Source: Kushneria pakistanensis
GTDB taxonomy: Bacteria > Pseudomonadota > Gammaproteobacteria > Pseudomonadales > Halomonadaceae
Direction: 5' to 3'
Length of the DNA: 64,000 nt
Assembly: GCF_014652795.1 (NCBI RefSeq)
Contig: NZ_BMZM01000001.1
Span: forward strand, 682,001-746,000
Made by a program: the position numbers and the translations under genes. Of this stretch, positions 1-7,788 are shown one piece after another. The notes beneath the pieces were generated by a model. That model did not search any database. It saw nothing but the letters and a program-made list of their open reading frames with translations, and had not been told where the DNA came from. The stretch's first letter is position 1, and each line of letters begins with the position of its first letter.

Positions 1-1902
1 GCCGAGAATGATCCACGTCATGGGATTGGTGAGCAGGGCGATTCCTGCCTTGCCGATGGCGCTGGCCATGAACAGGAACCCGCGCCCGGTGGCCAGCAGC
101 CCCTTGCTGAGTGCTGGCAGGATGCGACTGGTCAGCGAGTAGATTTTGCCGCCGAGGCCGCCGGTCTTGACGCCCAGCATGGCCAGCCCATAACGCACGG
201 TGACAATGGGGCCGAGCAGTGAGGCCAGCATGAGGGTAAGCGCGCCGCCTACAGCGACCAGTGCCGCGACACCGGCGGCGACCTTGGCGATGGTGCCGGC
301 GAGCTTAGGGTTTTCCTTGATCCAGTTGCCGACCGCTCGGGTGATGCTGGTAATCGACTGGATGAGGTCACGCAGGGCGCCATCATTGGTGTCGGTAATC
401 GAGATCCCGACTTCCTCCCACGCCGAGCGCAGGTTTTTGAGATCGCCACCGATGTTGTCGGCCATGACGCTGGCCATCTCGGCGTTTTCGCCATACGACT
501 TGCTGAGATTGTCGATCAGCTTATCCAGCTGGCCGCTGCTCATCTGGTTGACCAGTTCGGCCATGCCGCTGCCGGCCTCGGCACCGAACAGCTCCTGCAA
601 CGCTGCCTTGCGCTCGACGTTGCCCATGCCCTCGGTGGCCTTGTTGATGTCGCGCAGGATCTCCGGCATCGGGCGCATGTTGCCCTCGGCATCGGCGACC
701 TTGAGCCCCAGCTCATCCATGACGGCAGACGCCGCCTTGGTGGGCTTGGTCAGTCGGTCCATCATCGCGCGCATGGTGGTGCCGGCCTGACTGCCCTGAA
801 TACCGATGTTGCCCAGCAGACCGGCCATGGCGCCGGCTTCTTCCAGCGTCAGGCCCAGATCGGACCCGGCGCCGAGGTATTTCATGGTTTCGCCGAGCAT
901 TTCCAGATCGACGTTCGCACGGCTGGCCGTGCCGGACAGCACATCCGCGACGCGCTGCATGCCGCCGGCGGCCTCGACATCGATCTTGAATCCGCCGGCG
1001 ATGTTGGATGCGATATCGGCGGTGCGCCCCAGCTCGGTGTTATTGGCCAGCGCGAGGTTCAACACGTCACGCATGGATGCCTGGATCGCTTCGGCACTCA
1101 TGCCGGCGCGCAGCAGAAATTCCTGACCGGCGCCGACCTCGCCGGCACTGAATGCGGTCGAGCCGCCGAGATCGCGGGATTGCGCTTTAAGCGCCTTGAA
1201 CCGCTCATCGTCAGCCGTGAATCGGCCCACAGCCTGAACGGTACTCATCTGCTCGCCCCAGCCGATGCCGGGGGCCAGTAAACGACTGCCGGCGAATAGC
1301 GCACTGCCGCCGGTGGCCAGTCCGGTAAAGCCGGCGCTACGCATCGTATTCGCACGACCGAGGCCGCGCTGGTACTGATCCGCCGCCGCCGCTGCCTTTT
1401 TCTGAGCAGCGGTGATCTCGGTCATCTTGCGCTTTTGGGTATCGAGGGCGGTATTGGCCTGCCGGATCTTGTCGGCGAGGCGCTTCTCGCTACCGGTCAG
1501 ATCATCGGTGCTGGTACCGCCGCTTCTCAGGCTGGTACGCAGCTCTCCGAGGCGCCGGCGCTGATCGCCCAGCGTAGAGTTCAGGCGTTCGACTTCCTGC
1601 TGGGCTTTCAGAAAGCGATGCTGAAACTGCTGCGTCGGGGCGCTGGTGTTCTTGAGTTCGCTGCGCAGGTTGCGCATGCGCTCCTGCGCGCGGGCGAGCG
1701 CCTCGCTGTTGTCGCGCGTGGCGCTCTTGAGCTTTCGGAATGAGGACAGGTCGCGCTGCTGGCGTTCGAGCTGGCGTAGCTGCTCGCGTGATGCTTTCAG
1801 GGCTTCGGCGGTTTTGCCGCTGCCCTGGGTGATTTTCTTGAGTGGGCCGGTGGCTTTATCGACTGCGTTTAGCAGCACCTGCAACTTGAGATCGCGCGCC
1901 AT
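1..1902 (-). CDS. T: Phage tail tape measure protein, P2 gpT family (C-terminus beyond window)
   Basis: Sets tail length and is threaded through the tail tube before DNA ejection. The reading frame is open from the ATG at 1900-1902 to the left edge, giving 634 visible residues. The N-terminal third, after MARDLKLQVLLNAVDKATGP, is rich in Gln, Arg and Glu and looks like long coiled coil. The later visible part is Ala/Gly-rich with hydrophobic stretches, as is usual for tape measures. The start overlaps the 3' end of E' by 47 bases, as in P2 where T follows E+E'. The stop codon, and genes U and D, are outside the window. The family is assigned from position, size and composition. Confidence 0.88.
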   Translation of the reverse strand, partial: MARDLKLQVLLNAVDKATGPLKKITQGSGKTAEALKASREQLRQLERQQRDLSSFRKLKSATRDNSEALARAQERMRNLRSELKNTSAPTQQFQHRFLKAQQEVERLNSTLGDQRRRLGELRTSLRSGGTSTDDLTGSEKRLADKIRQANTALDTQKRKMTEITAAQKKAAAAADQYQRGLGRANTMRSAGFTGLATGGSALFAGSRLLAPGIGWGEQMSTVQAVGRFTADDERFKALKAQSRDLGGSTAFSAGEVGAGQEFLLRAGMSAEAIQASMRDVLNLALANNTELGRTADIASNIAGGFKIDVEAAGGMQRVADVLSGTASRANVDLEMLGETMKYLGAGSDLGLTLEEAGAMAGLLGNIGIQGSQAGTTMRAMMDRLTKPTKAASAVMDELGLKVADAEGNMRPMPEILRDINKATEGMGNVERKAALQELFGAEAGSGMAELVNQMSSGQLDKLIDNLSKSYGENAEMASVMADNIGGDLKNLRSAWEEVGISITDTNDGALRDLIQSITSITRAVGNWIKENPKLAGTIAKVAAGVAALVAVGGALTLMLASLLGPIVTVRYGLAMLGVKTGGLGGKIYSLTSRILPALSKGLLATGRGFLFMASAIGKAGIALLTNPMTWIILG

Positions 1903-2020
1903 GAGAGTCCTCGGGATTGGATCGCTTACGGGCGCGCTCGCGCCATTCCATCAGTTCGCGGATCGAGAAATCCGCGCAGTCGGTGGGGGTCCAGTGAAAC
2001 ACGATGGCCAGATCGGCCAT
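1856..2020 (-). CDS. E': Tail assembly protein gpE' (P2 GpE-type short ORF)
   Basis: A 54-residue ORF beginning MADLAIVFHWTPTDCADFSI and continuing with a Glu/Arg-rich RELMEWRERARKR stretch. This is the typical short P2 GpE-type tail protein: hydrophobic beta start, FHW, then a helix with WRERA. In P2 this frame is mainly expressed as the C-terminal part of a gpE+E' fusion made by -1 frameshifting. Here the frame is open upstream of the ATG back to the slippery site at 2080-2086, so the same holds. It overlaps the start of the tape measure gene. The internal ATG has no strong ribosome binding site, which also favours expression by frameshift. It is easily missed because it is short. Confidence 0.85.
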   Translation of the reverse strand: MADLAIVFHWTPTDCADFSIRELMEWRERARKRSNPEDSHGARSQVAGAAKRSR

Positions 2021-2046
2021 CGCGTCCTCAACGGATGAAGGGAGGT

Positions 2047-2367
2047 TTATGCGGCTTCGCCCTTCACCCGCTTCGAGACCAAAAAACCGGCGATCTCGCC
2101 GCCGAGCTGGACCAGATCGGCGGGGTCCATCTGGCGCGCTTCATGGTCGGTGAGGCTGGGCACTGACAGGCGCGGGATCAGTTTCATGATCGCGTCGGTC
2201 TGGAGCTGCAACACGTCGGAGAGATTGACGCCGCGCAGCTCGCCAGCGGTGGGCTTGCGCACGCTAATGCTGTCGATGGTCTGCTCGCCGCGAACGATGG
2301 GCGTATCCAGCTCGATGGCTTCACTGACGTGGGCGGTGTTGGTGGCTTTCTCTTTGGCCTGGGCCAT
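2047..2367 (-). CDS. E: Phage tail assembly chaperone gpE
   Basis: A 106-residue protein starting MAQAKEKATNTAHVSEAIEL and ending at the TAA at 2047-2049. It has the fold pattern of the gpE / Mu gp41-like tail assembly chaperones (short, with PIVRGEQTIDSISVRKPTAGE in the middle). I chose the ATG at 2365-2367 because it is preceded by GGAGAAAGACC, a good ribosome binding site, and because family members begin there. An in-frame upstream ATG at 2538 would add 57 mostly hydrophobic residues (see separate entry). Near its 3' end lies a T TTT TTG heptamer in the correct phase for -1 frameshifting into E', giving a fusion of about 170 residues. It lies between the tail tube gene and the tape measure, where chaperones of long-tailed phages are found. 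Confidence 0.88.
   Translation of the reverse strand: MAQAKEKATNTAHVSEAIELDTPIVRGEQTIDSISVRKPTAGELRGVNLSDVLQLQTDAIMKLIPRLSVPSLTDHEARQMDPADLVQLGGEIAGFLVSKRVKGEAA
2080..2086 (-). promoter_or_regulatory. Programmed -1 ribosomal frameshift site (T TTT TTG) joining E to E'
   Basis: On the minus strand the end of gpE reads GGT TTT TTG, i.e. a T TTT TTG heptamer in the zero frame (residues 95-96 of gpE). After a -1 slip the frame reads on without a stop through the E' ATG at 2018-2020 to the TAA at 1856-1858. That gives 96 plus 74 codons, a fusion of about 170 residues. P2 is known to use this same heptamer at this place. What is seen: heptamer, phase and open frame. What is inferred: that frameshifting occurs here. 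Confidence 0.85.
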
Positions 2368-2538
2368 GGTCTTTCTCCAGTTGATGCACGGCATTCGGGC
2401 GCCGCTTGCGATGAAATAAACGAGCGTTACAGGAATGCTCCATGACCAGCTGGGGTAGTCCTCGATCATGCCGATGACGTAGATCCACGACGCGACGATG
2501 GTCAGCAGGGCGCAGCACAGGCCACGGGTAGCATTCAT
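2368..2538 (-). other. In-frame hydrophobic extension upstream of gpE, possible small membrane ORF
   Basis: Between FII (ends 2553) and the likely gpE start lie 57 codons in frame with gpE, starting at an ATG at 2536-2538 with AGGA seven bases upstream. They encode two hydrophobic stretches (LLTIVASWIYVIG and SIPVTLVYFIA) separated by an acidic loop, as in a small two-helix membrane protein. There is no stop before gpE, so translation from here would give a 163-residue membrane-linked gpE. It could be a small gene that lost its stop, or simply non-coding. No family recognised. Confidence 0.35.
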
Positions 2539-2552
2539 GCGGTGATCCTTTC

Positions 2553-3065
2553 TCAGATGCCGAGGGCGCGGCGGCGCTTGGCCAGCCGGTCCTCGCCGTT
2601 GACCTTGAACACGTAGTTGGGGATATCGATCTCGATCTTGGTCGAGCCGTCGATCACCAGCTTGTAGTAGCTGAGCGTGGTGGTGACGCTGTGCTCGGTG
2701 TTCTCTCCGTTCTGGGCGTCGCCCATGTCGATCTCGGTGTGGCGCCCGCGCATGACGACCTCGACGGCGACCACTTCGTCGACATCGTCGCGCTCATAGC
2801 TGCCGGTCATGCGCAGCAGATCCGCGTCGAGTCGCGAGCTGCCGAAATTGTCGAACACACTTTCGACCAGACCGCCGACGGTCCACTGGCAGGTCATGAG
2901 GCCGTCCTGCCCCATGTCGATACCGACCGGTCCATCCATGCCACCGCCGCGCCATTCCTCGATCTTGCGGGTGAGGGTGGGCAGGGTGACGGACTGGATG
3001 ATGCCCTTGTAGGAATTACCGTTGCCGAACAGGTTCAAGCCCTTGAGTTTGTTGGGTAGTGCCAT
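2553..3065 (-). CDS. FII: Phage major tail tube protein gpFII
   Basis: Forms the inner tube of the contractile tail. The protein has 170 residues, the usual length for P2 FII (about 172), and starts MALPNKLKGLNLFGNGNSYK. The conserved core contains GMDGPVGIDMGQDGLM and, near the C-terminus, YKLVIDGSTKIEIDIPNYVF followed by a basic RLAKRRRALGI tail typical of the family. The ATG has CAGGAG upstream at good spacing. It lies 14 bases downstream of the sheath gene FI and is part of the FI-FII-E-E'-T operon. Confidence 0.95.
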   Translation of the reverse strand: MALPNKLKGLNLFGNGNSYKGIIQSVTLPTLTRKIEEWRGGGMDGPVGIDMGQDGLMTCQWTVGGLVESVFDNFGSSRLDADLLRMTGSYERDDVDEVVAVEVVMRGRHTEIDMGDAQNGENTEHSVTTTLSYYKLVIDGSTKIEIDIPNYVFKVNGEDRLAKRRRALGI

Positions 3066-3079
3066 GGTTTATCTCCTGC

Positions 3080-4261
3080 TCAGCCGGCGTTTACGCGGTC
3101 GGCGAAATCGGCCAGATATGAATCGGTGATGCGCTGCTGGAATCCCAGATCTTCCAGCGGGGGCACCGGCGTGTAGTCGTAATCGATGCGCAGCTTGCCG
3201 CCCTTGAGTGAGGTCTCATCGTTGAGTGCCTCATTCAGCCAGGCGTTGCCATCGACGATCAGGCCCAGCGCCTTGAGTTCTGAAAACTTGGCGTTGATAC
3301 CCTCGATGATGTCGCGGGCGAGGCTCGGGTGCAGGGGCTTGTCGACCGCCCACATATGGGCCTCGGCGATGGAGTCGGCGAGGATCTGCGCGGTGCGGGT
3401 GTAGTTCTCGAACGCGAAAAGGGACGTCGGGCCGGCGCAGGTGCGCGAGCCCCAGAAACGAAACCCGTCGCGCTGGATCAGGGTGGTGACATCCGCCGCG
3501 TTCAAAACGCCGGCGTCGGTGTTGGGGTTTTGCAGTGACCAGAACACGTCGGCGCTGATGCCGGTCACGCCGTTAACGGCGACGTTTGAAAGGGTCTTGT
3601 GCCAGCCGATCTCGCTGTCGATTTTGGCGCGCAGGCCGAGGGCGCAGGCGACGGCGCTGATGGTGGCCGTCTCGGCGGCGGTAGTGTCGAACGCCTCGAG
3701 CTCGGGCCAGATGATCATCAGCTCGCGAGCGCCGAACTGGTCGCGGTAAGCGGTCACGTCAAAGATCGTGGTGCAGTCGTGGGCGTAGCTGTAGACGAAC
3801 GCGCGCAGATCCTGCGCGATGCTGACCAGCGCCGTGGTGACGGCCTGATTATCGAGGCCCGGTGCGCCGAGAATGCGCGGCGTGACGCCGAGAGATGCGC
3901 TGGCCGAGAGCAGCGCCTGCGCGCCGGTGCGGCGGCCAGACTCGTCGACGGTGCCGATGACGTTCGCGGTGGTCTCGCCAGCGTCAGCGCCTTCTTCCAC
4001 ACGCACGGCGACGATGATGGGCTTGGTCTGCGACTCGATGGCTGTCAGCGTGCGGCGCAGGGTGCCTTGGGTGCCGGCCTTGCCAATAGCGGTCGAGACG
4101 TTGGTGATGAGCGTTGCACGATTGAGCGGGAACGCCTCGGGGTCGGCATCGGCGCTGGTGCAGACGATGCCGATGACGGCGGTCGAGACTGTGCGAATGA
4201 CGCGGGTGCCGTCGTTAATCTCAACAACGCGCACACCGTGGTGGTATTGGTCGAATGCCAT
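3080..4261 (-). CDS. FI: Phage tail sheath protein gpFI
   Basis: The outer contractile sheath subunit, 393 residues (P2 FI is 396). It starts MAFDQYHHGVRVVEINDGTR and carries family features such as the WGSRTCAGP segment in the C-terminal half and a DRVNAG end. First gene of its operon. The ribosome binding site is weak (AGGT, eight bases upstream). A copy of the shared late-promoter dyad lies at 4347-4365, 86 bases upstream of the start, so transcription is probably switched on with the other late operons by an Ogr/Delta-type activator. Confidence 0.96.
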   Translation of the reverse strand: MAFDQYHHGVRVVEINDGTRVIRTVSTAVIGIVCTSADADPEAFPLNRATLITNVSTAIGKAGTQGTLRRTLTAIESQTKPIIVAVRVEEGADAGETTANVIGTVDESGRRTGAQALLSASASLGVTPRILGAPGLDNQAVTTALVSIAQDLRAFVYSYAHDCTTIFDVTAYRDQFGARELMIIWPELEAFDTTAAETATISAVACALGLRAKIDSEIGWHKTLSNVAVNGVTGISADVFWSLQNPNTDAGVLNAADVTTLIQRDGFRFWGSRTCAGPTSLFAFENYTRTAQILADSIAEAHMWAVDKPLHPSLARDIIEGINAKFSELKALGLIVDGNAWLNEALNDETSLKGGKLRIDYDYTPVPPLEDLGFQQRITDSYLADFADRVNAG

Positions 4262-4346
4262 GTCGGTACCTGATCAGGTGAGCGGGCAGAATCGGTTCAG
4301 GGCTTCATGGTGTGGCGCGGGGCAGGGCAGTGCGAGCGGCGGGCGT

Positions 4347-4365
4347 TGTAAAATTAGGGTTTACA
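4347..4365. promoter_or_regulatory. Late-operon dyad, copy 1 (upstream of FI)
   Basis: TGTAA-N9-TTACA with perfect 5-base arms. Together with 16 bases on its FI-facing side it shares 23 identical bases with the copy at 9651. It sits 86 bases upstream of FI and 20 bases upstream of the plus-strand cargo gene at 4386. P2-family late promoters carry a TGT/ACA dyad near -55 that binds Ogr/Delta; if this is centred at -55, FI transcription would start near 4301. P2 spacing is, from memory, N12 between TGT and ACA, and here it is N13. The dyad is seen; the activator assignment is inferred. Confidence 0.7.
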
Positions 4366-4385
4366 TAAAGTCGAAGGATATGAGC

Positions 4386-5012
4386 ATGGAGCCAATGACA
4401 CAGGCATTAACCAAAGTCATGACTTGGGCAGCTCAAAAGGGCTATGAAAAATTTACTCTTGCTCGACTGGAGAGATTCTTGTCCCAAGCGGAACAGGGAG
4501 GTGTGACAGTTGATGAGCTTACTGATACAGAGCACCGATTTGCTCATTTCGTTTCTATGGTCAGGGCTCTGGAAAGCTGCTCAAACAATGAAATGGCTGA
4601 TTACTTGGCTGCCCTGATGATAGGTGGCGCACAGTCTGGAAACGCGGATAAAAAGCCTGACATTTTTCATGCCGTCTTGAATGGTTTGGGAAGCATGACA
4701 AAAACTGAGGTCAATATACTATTCAAGATGCATCGGCTAGAGCTTTTCGAAGACGCTCAGCCCGGTGGATATAAGGAGGATAAAGTTACCCAGTTAGTAT
4801 CCGAATGCATGAGCGATCTCGGAATTGATGAGGCTCTTCTGGCCGCCATACTCAACGGCATGATCAGAACCGGCTTCGTTACTCCGCCACCCTCTGGATA
4901 TGGTGGGCACGTGACTAGGAACAGTAATCTGCTTACTCAAAGCGCGAGAGATCTGTTCTTTTATATAGATTATTCGAGGCTCTCAAGACCCGGTGTGCCC
5001 GGGCCTTTGTAG
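4386..5012 (+). CDS. Prophage cargo (moron) protein of unknown function, Z/fun slot
   Basis: A 208-residue soluble, mainly helical protein with no signal peptide or membrane segment. It is opposite in strand to all flanking late genes and visibly more AT-rich, so probably a separate acquisition. Of two in-frame ATGs (4380, 4386) I chose the second because GAAGGA lies seven bases upstream of it. The second half has a helix LGSMTKTEVNILFKM, then LLAAILNGMIRTGFV, then LLTQSARDLFFYID. This order resembles the winged-helix-like end of Abi-alpha/DUF4393-type proteins, but that is only a weak resemblance by eye. In P2 the boundary between G and FI holds the phage-exclusion gene Z/fun. A role in superinfection exclusion is therefore plausible but unproven. 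It ends 10 bases from the end of G, tail to tail. Confidence 0.75.
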   Translation: MEPMTQALTKVMTWAAQKGYEKFTLARLERFLSQAEQGGVTVDELTDTEHRFAHFVSMVRALESCSNNEMADYLAALMIGGAQSGNADKKPDIFHAVLNGLGSMTKTEVNILFKMHRLELFEDAQPGGYKEDKVTQLVSECMSDLGIDEALLAAILNGMIRTGFVTPPPSGYGGHVTRNSNLLTQSARDLFFYIDYSRLSRPGVPGPL

Positions 5013-5022
5013 TGTATACGGC

Positions 5023-5607
5023 TCAAACGGTGACCAGCGCTTCGAGCTGATCGATAAAAGGCTGGACCGTTTCCATCATGTCGGCATCATCGGCGGCATC
5101 ACGGATCGCGGCTTTACCGGTGAGCCGGATGCGGCGCACGTTCTGGAGCAGATCCTCGGCGTGGGCGGCGGCCTCGGCGATCTGCTGGGCGGCGTCTTCC
5201 ACGCCCAAACCTTCGGCGGTGGCGTAGCTCTGGATCGACTCGGGCACCTCGGCGTCGGGATTGTTTCGGTAGTCGGCCAGTGCCTGGGCGACGAGCTGAT
5301 ACTCGGCATCGAGATACTGGCCGATGGATCGGTCGGATGCGCGGATCCGGTCGGCAGTGGCATCGATCCAGTTGATGGCCGCTGCTTTACGGACATCGAC
5401 CGGGTCAGGGTCGAGCGTGACCCAGCAGGGCTGACCGTCTTCGTTTGCGCCGCGCGCCTTGCCAACCGGCGGCGCGCCCGCAAACTCATTAAAGACTGAC
5501 TCGCTGACCTCTAGAGCATCATCCGGCAGGCTTCCAGATTTCTTATATCTGGAAGCCAATTCCAATGGGTAAAACGCGTTTGTTTTGGTGCTAAAGAGAT
5601 AGTTCAT
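5023..5607 (-). CDS. G: Tail fibre assembly protein gpG-like
   Basis: Probable chaperone for folding or attachment of the tail fibre. I chose the ATG at 5605-5607 (MNYLFSTKTNAFYPLELASR), giving 194 residues; an upstream extension runs into the fibre gene. The N-terminal MNYLFS-x-NAFYPLEL and the following segment on a residue-by-residue wall of polar helices are typical of tail fibre assembly proteins. The C-terminal two thirds are Ala/Glu-rich helix. It starts one base after the stop of the fibre gene and is the last gene of the V-G operon. These proteins usually co-vary with the fibre C-terminus. Confidence 0.82.
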   Translation of the reverse strand: MNYLFSTKTNAFYPLELASRYKKSGSLPDDALEVSESVFNEFAGAPPVGKARGANEDGQPCWVTLDPDPVDVRKAAAINWIDATADRIRASDRSIGQYLDAEYQLVAQALADYRNNPDAEVPESIQSYATAEGLGVEDAAQQIAEAAAHAEDLLQNVRRIRLTGKAAIRDAADDADMMETVQPFIDQLEALVTV

Positions 5608-5608
5608 A

Positions 5609-7156
5609 TCAGTACCCGATTGCGAGATAGCTATAAGTGGCCGTGTTACGTCCGCCGTTATACATATCGAAATGCGTCGTCTTCCTATCGCCCACGTTAA
5701 TCGGATTTCCGACGTCAGGAGTCGCAGTCCCATTTAGATACACGGGAAACACATGAAAGCACTGATTCGCAAAGGCGATAGGGAAACTCGTCGTCGCCCA
5801 CGACGTGCCCGGAACGGATGCAGAAAAACCCCATTGAACTGCAAGCCCACCGAGCCACGTCGGAAATACAATCCAACCGTTAGCACTAATGCGGTAACTA
5901 ACACCCCACCTCAATTTCTTGGGCGTGACTGCGGTAGCGTCATCAGTGCCGGCATTAACCTGCGATTGTGTCGCGACCCTCATCAAACCGAAAACACTCT
6001 CGGTTGCTTGCTTGATCCAGCCCTTTAGCGTTTTGGTCGTGACTGCCTTCTCGACCTCGCCTTTATCCACTTCGGCCTGCGTGGCCGCGATGGCGTTGAC
6101 AATAGTGTCAGGGTTAGCGGTGTGCGTGATCTCACCCCACTGCGTCCATCCCTTTCCGCGCACATATGAGCGCAGGAACATCCCAACGCCACCATCTGCG
6201 AATGCAATCTGGTTAGCGTAATCATCGGGCCGTGTGACCCAAAGCACGTAACCGTTGGGCACCGGATGCTTGCCCCTGAATGTGCCTGACTGATCGCCGC
6301 GCGCGTAATACAGGCCGAGGTTGCCTGTTGCGTCGACGTCATAACAGGGCCGGTCAGGTGCCGGGATGCCCCAGCCAAACGCGCCAACCGGCATCACGTT
6401 GCCCTTGTTCTCGCCAACCGCTTTACGCGATGCATCTCCCAGCAGTGCGAGCACATCCTGCACCGTGCCAGCGTCACCAAACACTGACAGCAGCTGATCG
6501 AGCGTGATCTGCCCGGCTTTATGCGCTTCCTTCTCCGCCCGGTGATCATCGAGCTGCGCCTTGCCACCGGCAGGGGTCTGGGCTGCTTTCGATTCTTCCC
6601 CCTTCCTTGACTCGGCGAGCGTTGCAAAGCGCACAAATCCCTTGTTTTTGGTATCGGCGTCGGGGTGATTGCGGCTTTTCTCATGCGCGGCGAGGGTGTC
6701 ATCGACGTACTTGCGCGAGGCCATCACGACGCTGGGGTCGATCCGCAGTGTTACCGCGCTGGTGTCGGTGACTTCCATCACGAATCTGATTGTTTGCGTT
6801 CGGGCGGCGCCTTCCGAGAGCTGCGGTTTATAGGTCTCGGGGTAATTGCCGTAGGCGATCAGGTTGCCATCGGTGTCGTAAAGCCCGACCTCACGGATGG
6901 TCCAGCCACCGACCTCGGCGGGCAGCACCTGCTCGACGACGGTCCAGTTCGGGTTATTCGGGTCGGTGGTGGTCTGGTTGATCGGGCCACGGCGCACCTC
7001 ATTGAACAGGCGCGTGACCGATGCGTCAGGTTTGGGCAGTTTGCCGCCGCCGTCACCGATGGCCATCTCGGCGATGGTCAGGGGCTGGCCATAGGCGATG
7101 GCATTGGCCAGCAGCCCCTGCCCGGTTTTGGTCAGCAAGGTAAAAAACTGGCTCAT
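5609..7156 (-). CDS. H: Tail fibre protein gpH
   Basis: Receptor-binding fibre, 515 residues (P2 H is about 669, so this is shorter). The N-terminal ~155 residues, starting MSQFFTLLTKTGQGLLANAI and including EVGGWTIREVGLYDTDGNL, form the baseplate-attachment domain of P2-like fibres (DUF3751 type). The middle has repeated KGFVRFAT and GLMRVATQSQVNAGTDD units of the collar/fibre-repeat type. The C-terminus (from about residue 430, with PTWLGGLAVQWGF and an end in SYLAIGY) looks like the gp53-like receptor-binding tip. It overlaps the I gene by four bases (ATGA). The tip would set host range. Confidence 0.92.
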   Translation of the reverse strand: MSQFFTLLTKTGQGLLANAIAYGQPLTIAEMAIGDGGGKLPKPDASVTRLFNEVRRGPINQTTTDPNNPNWTVVEQVLPAEVGGWTIREVGLYDTDGNLIAYGNYPETYKPQLSEGAARTQTIRFVMEVTDTSAVTLRIDPSVVMASRKYVDDTLAAHEKSRNHPDADTKNKGFVRFATLAESRKGEESKAAQTPAGGKAQLDDHRAEKEAHKAGQITLDQLLSVFGDAGTVQDVLALLGDASRKAVGENKGNVMPVGAFGWGIPAPDRPCYDVDATGNLGLYYARGDQSGTFRGKHPVPNGYVLWVTRPDDYANQIAFADGGVGMFLRSYVRGKGWTQWGEITHTANPDTIVNAIAATQAEVDKGEVEKAVTTKTLKGWIKQATESVFGLMRVATQSQVNAGTDDATAVTPKKLRWGVSYRISANGWIVFPTWLGGLAVQWGFSASVPGTSWATTSFPIAFANQCFHVFPVYLNGTATPDVGNPINVGDRKTTHFDMYNGGRNTATYSYLAIGY

Positions 7157-7788
7157 AGGGCCTCACTCATTGTCATGGGGTAGATGGTGATCGTGTCGAA
7201 CGCCTCGACCGTGGCGGCGTGATAGAGCGCGCCGGTGGAGAGGATGGAATCAGGGGTGTAGGGATACACGGTGGTGGTATCACCGTCGTAGGCGGCCAGA
7301 CCCACATAGAGCGGTCCGCGCGTCTCGCCGAGCAGATCCAGCCCGATGATGTGGCGCGTCAGCGGTTTGGCATCGAATACCAGCCGGGTCAGCTCGGTAT
7401 ACATCTCGTCGGTGATGCCGGTATCCAGCACACCGATGCGCAGGGCGAACGTGCCCGGCTCACCCTCGGGCACCATCTGCCACCATTCATCGACCTCCAG
7501 CAGATAGCCGAGCGGCTCGACGACGCGCCGCAATGCCGAAATCGTGCCCTTATGCGAATGGACGTAGTGCGCCGCGCGCACGACGCCACGCTTGGCGCTC
7601 TCGCTCCACGACGTGTCCCAGCGGTCGACCGAAAATGCCCACGCCAGATAGGGCAGCAGATGCAGCGGGCAGTCATCCGGGCTCATGAGCGTGCGCAGCG
7701 GTACCGGCATGCGCTCCAGATCGGCGAGCGCCTCGGCGGCGAGGCGCTCCAGCTGGGTACCGTTGGGCGGCAGCAGCCTACTCATCAT
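7153..7788 (-). CDS. I: Baseplate protein gpI
   Basis: Phage tail protein I, 211 residues, part of the P2 baseplate wedge. The N-terminus MMSRLLPPNGTQLERLAAEA and the PYLAWAFSVDRWD motif are diagnostic of the family. There are two adjacent ATGs (7788 and 7785); the second has the better distance to GGGGG, so the true start may be one residue shorter. It overlaps J by 11 bases and H by four, as expected for a translationally coupled baseplate operon. Confidence 0.94.
   Translation of the reverse strand: MMSRLLPPNGTQLERLAAEALADLERMPVPLRTLMSPDDCPLHLLPYLAWAFSVDRWDTSWSESAKRGVVRAAHYVHSHKGTISALRRVVEPLGYLLEVDEWWQMVPEGEPGTFALRIGVLDTGITDEMYTELTRLVFDAKPLTRHIIGLDLLGETRGPLYVGLAAYDGDTTTVYPYTPDSILSTGALYHAATVEAFDTITIYPMTMSEAL

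Noticed and set aside
3873-4379. Upstream extension of the cargo gene at 4386
   Set aside because: Antisense to the sheath gene FI; composition changes sharply at 4380 and the ribosome binding site fits 4386.
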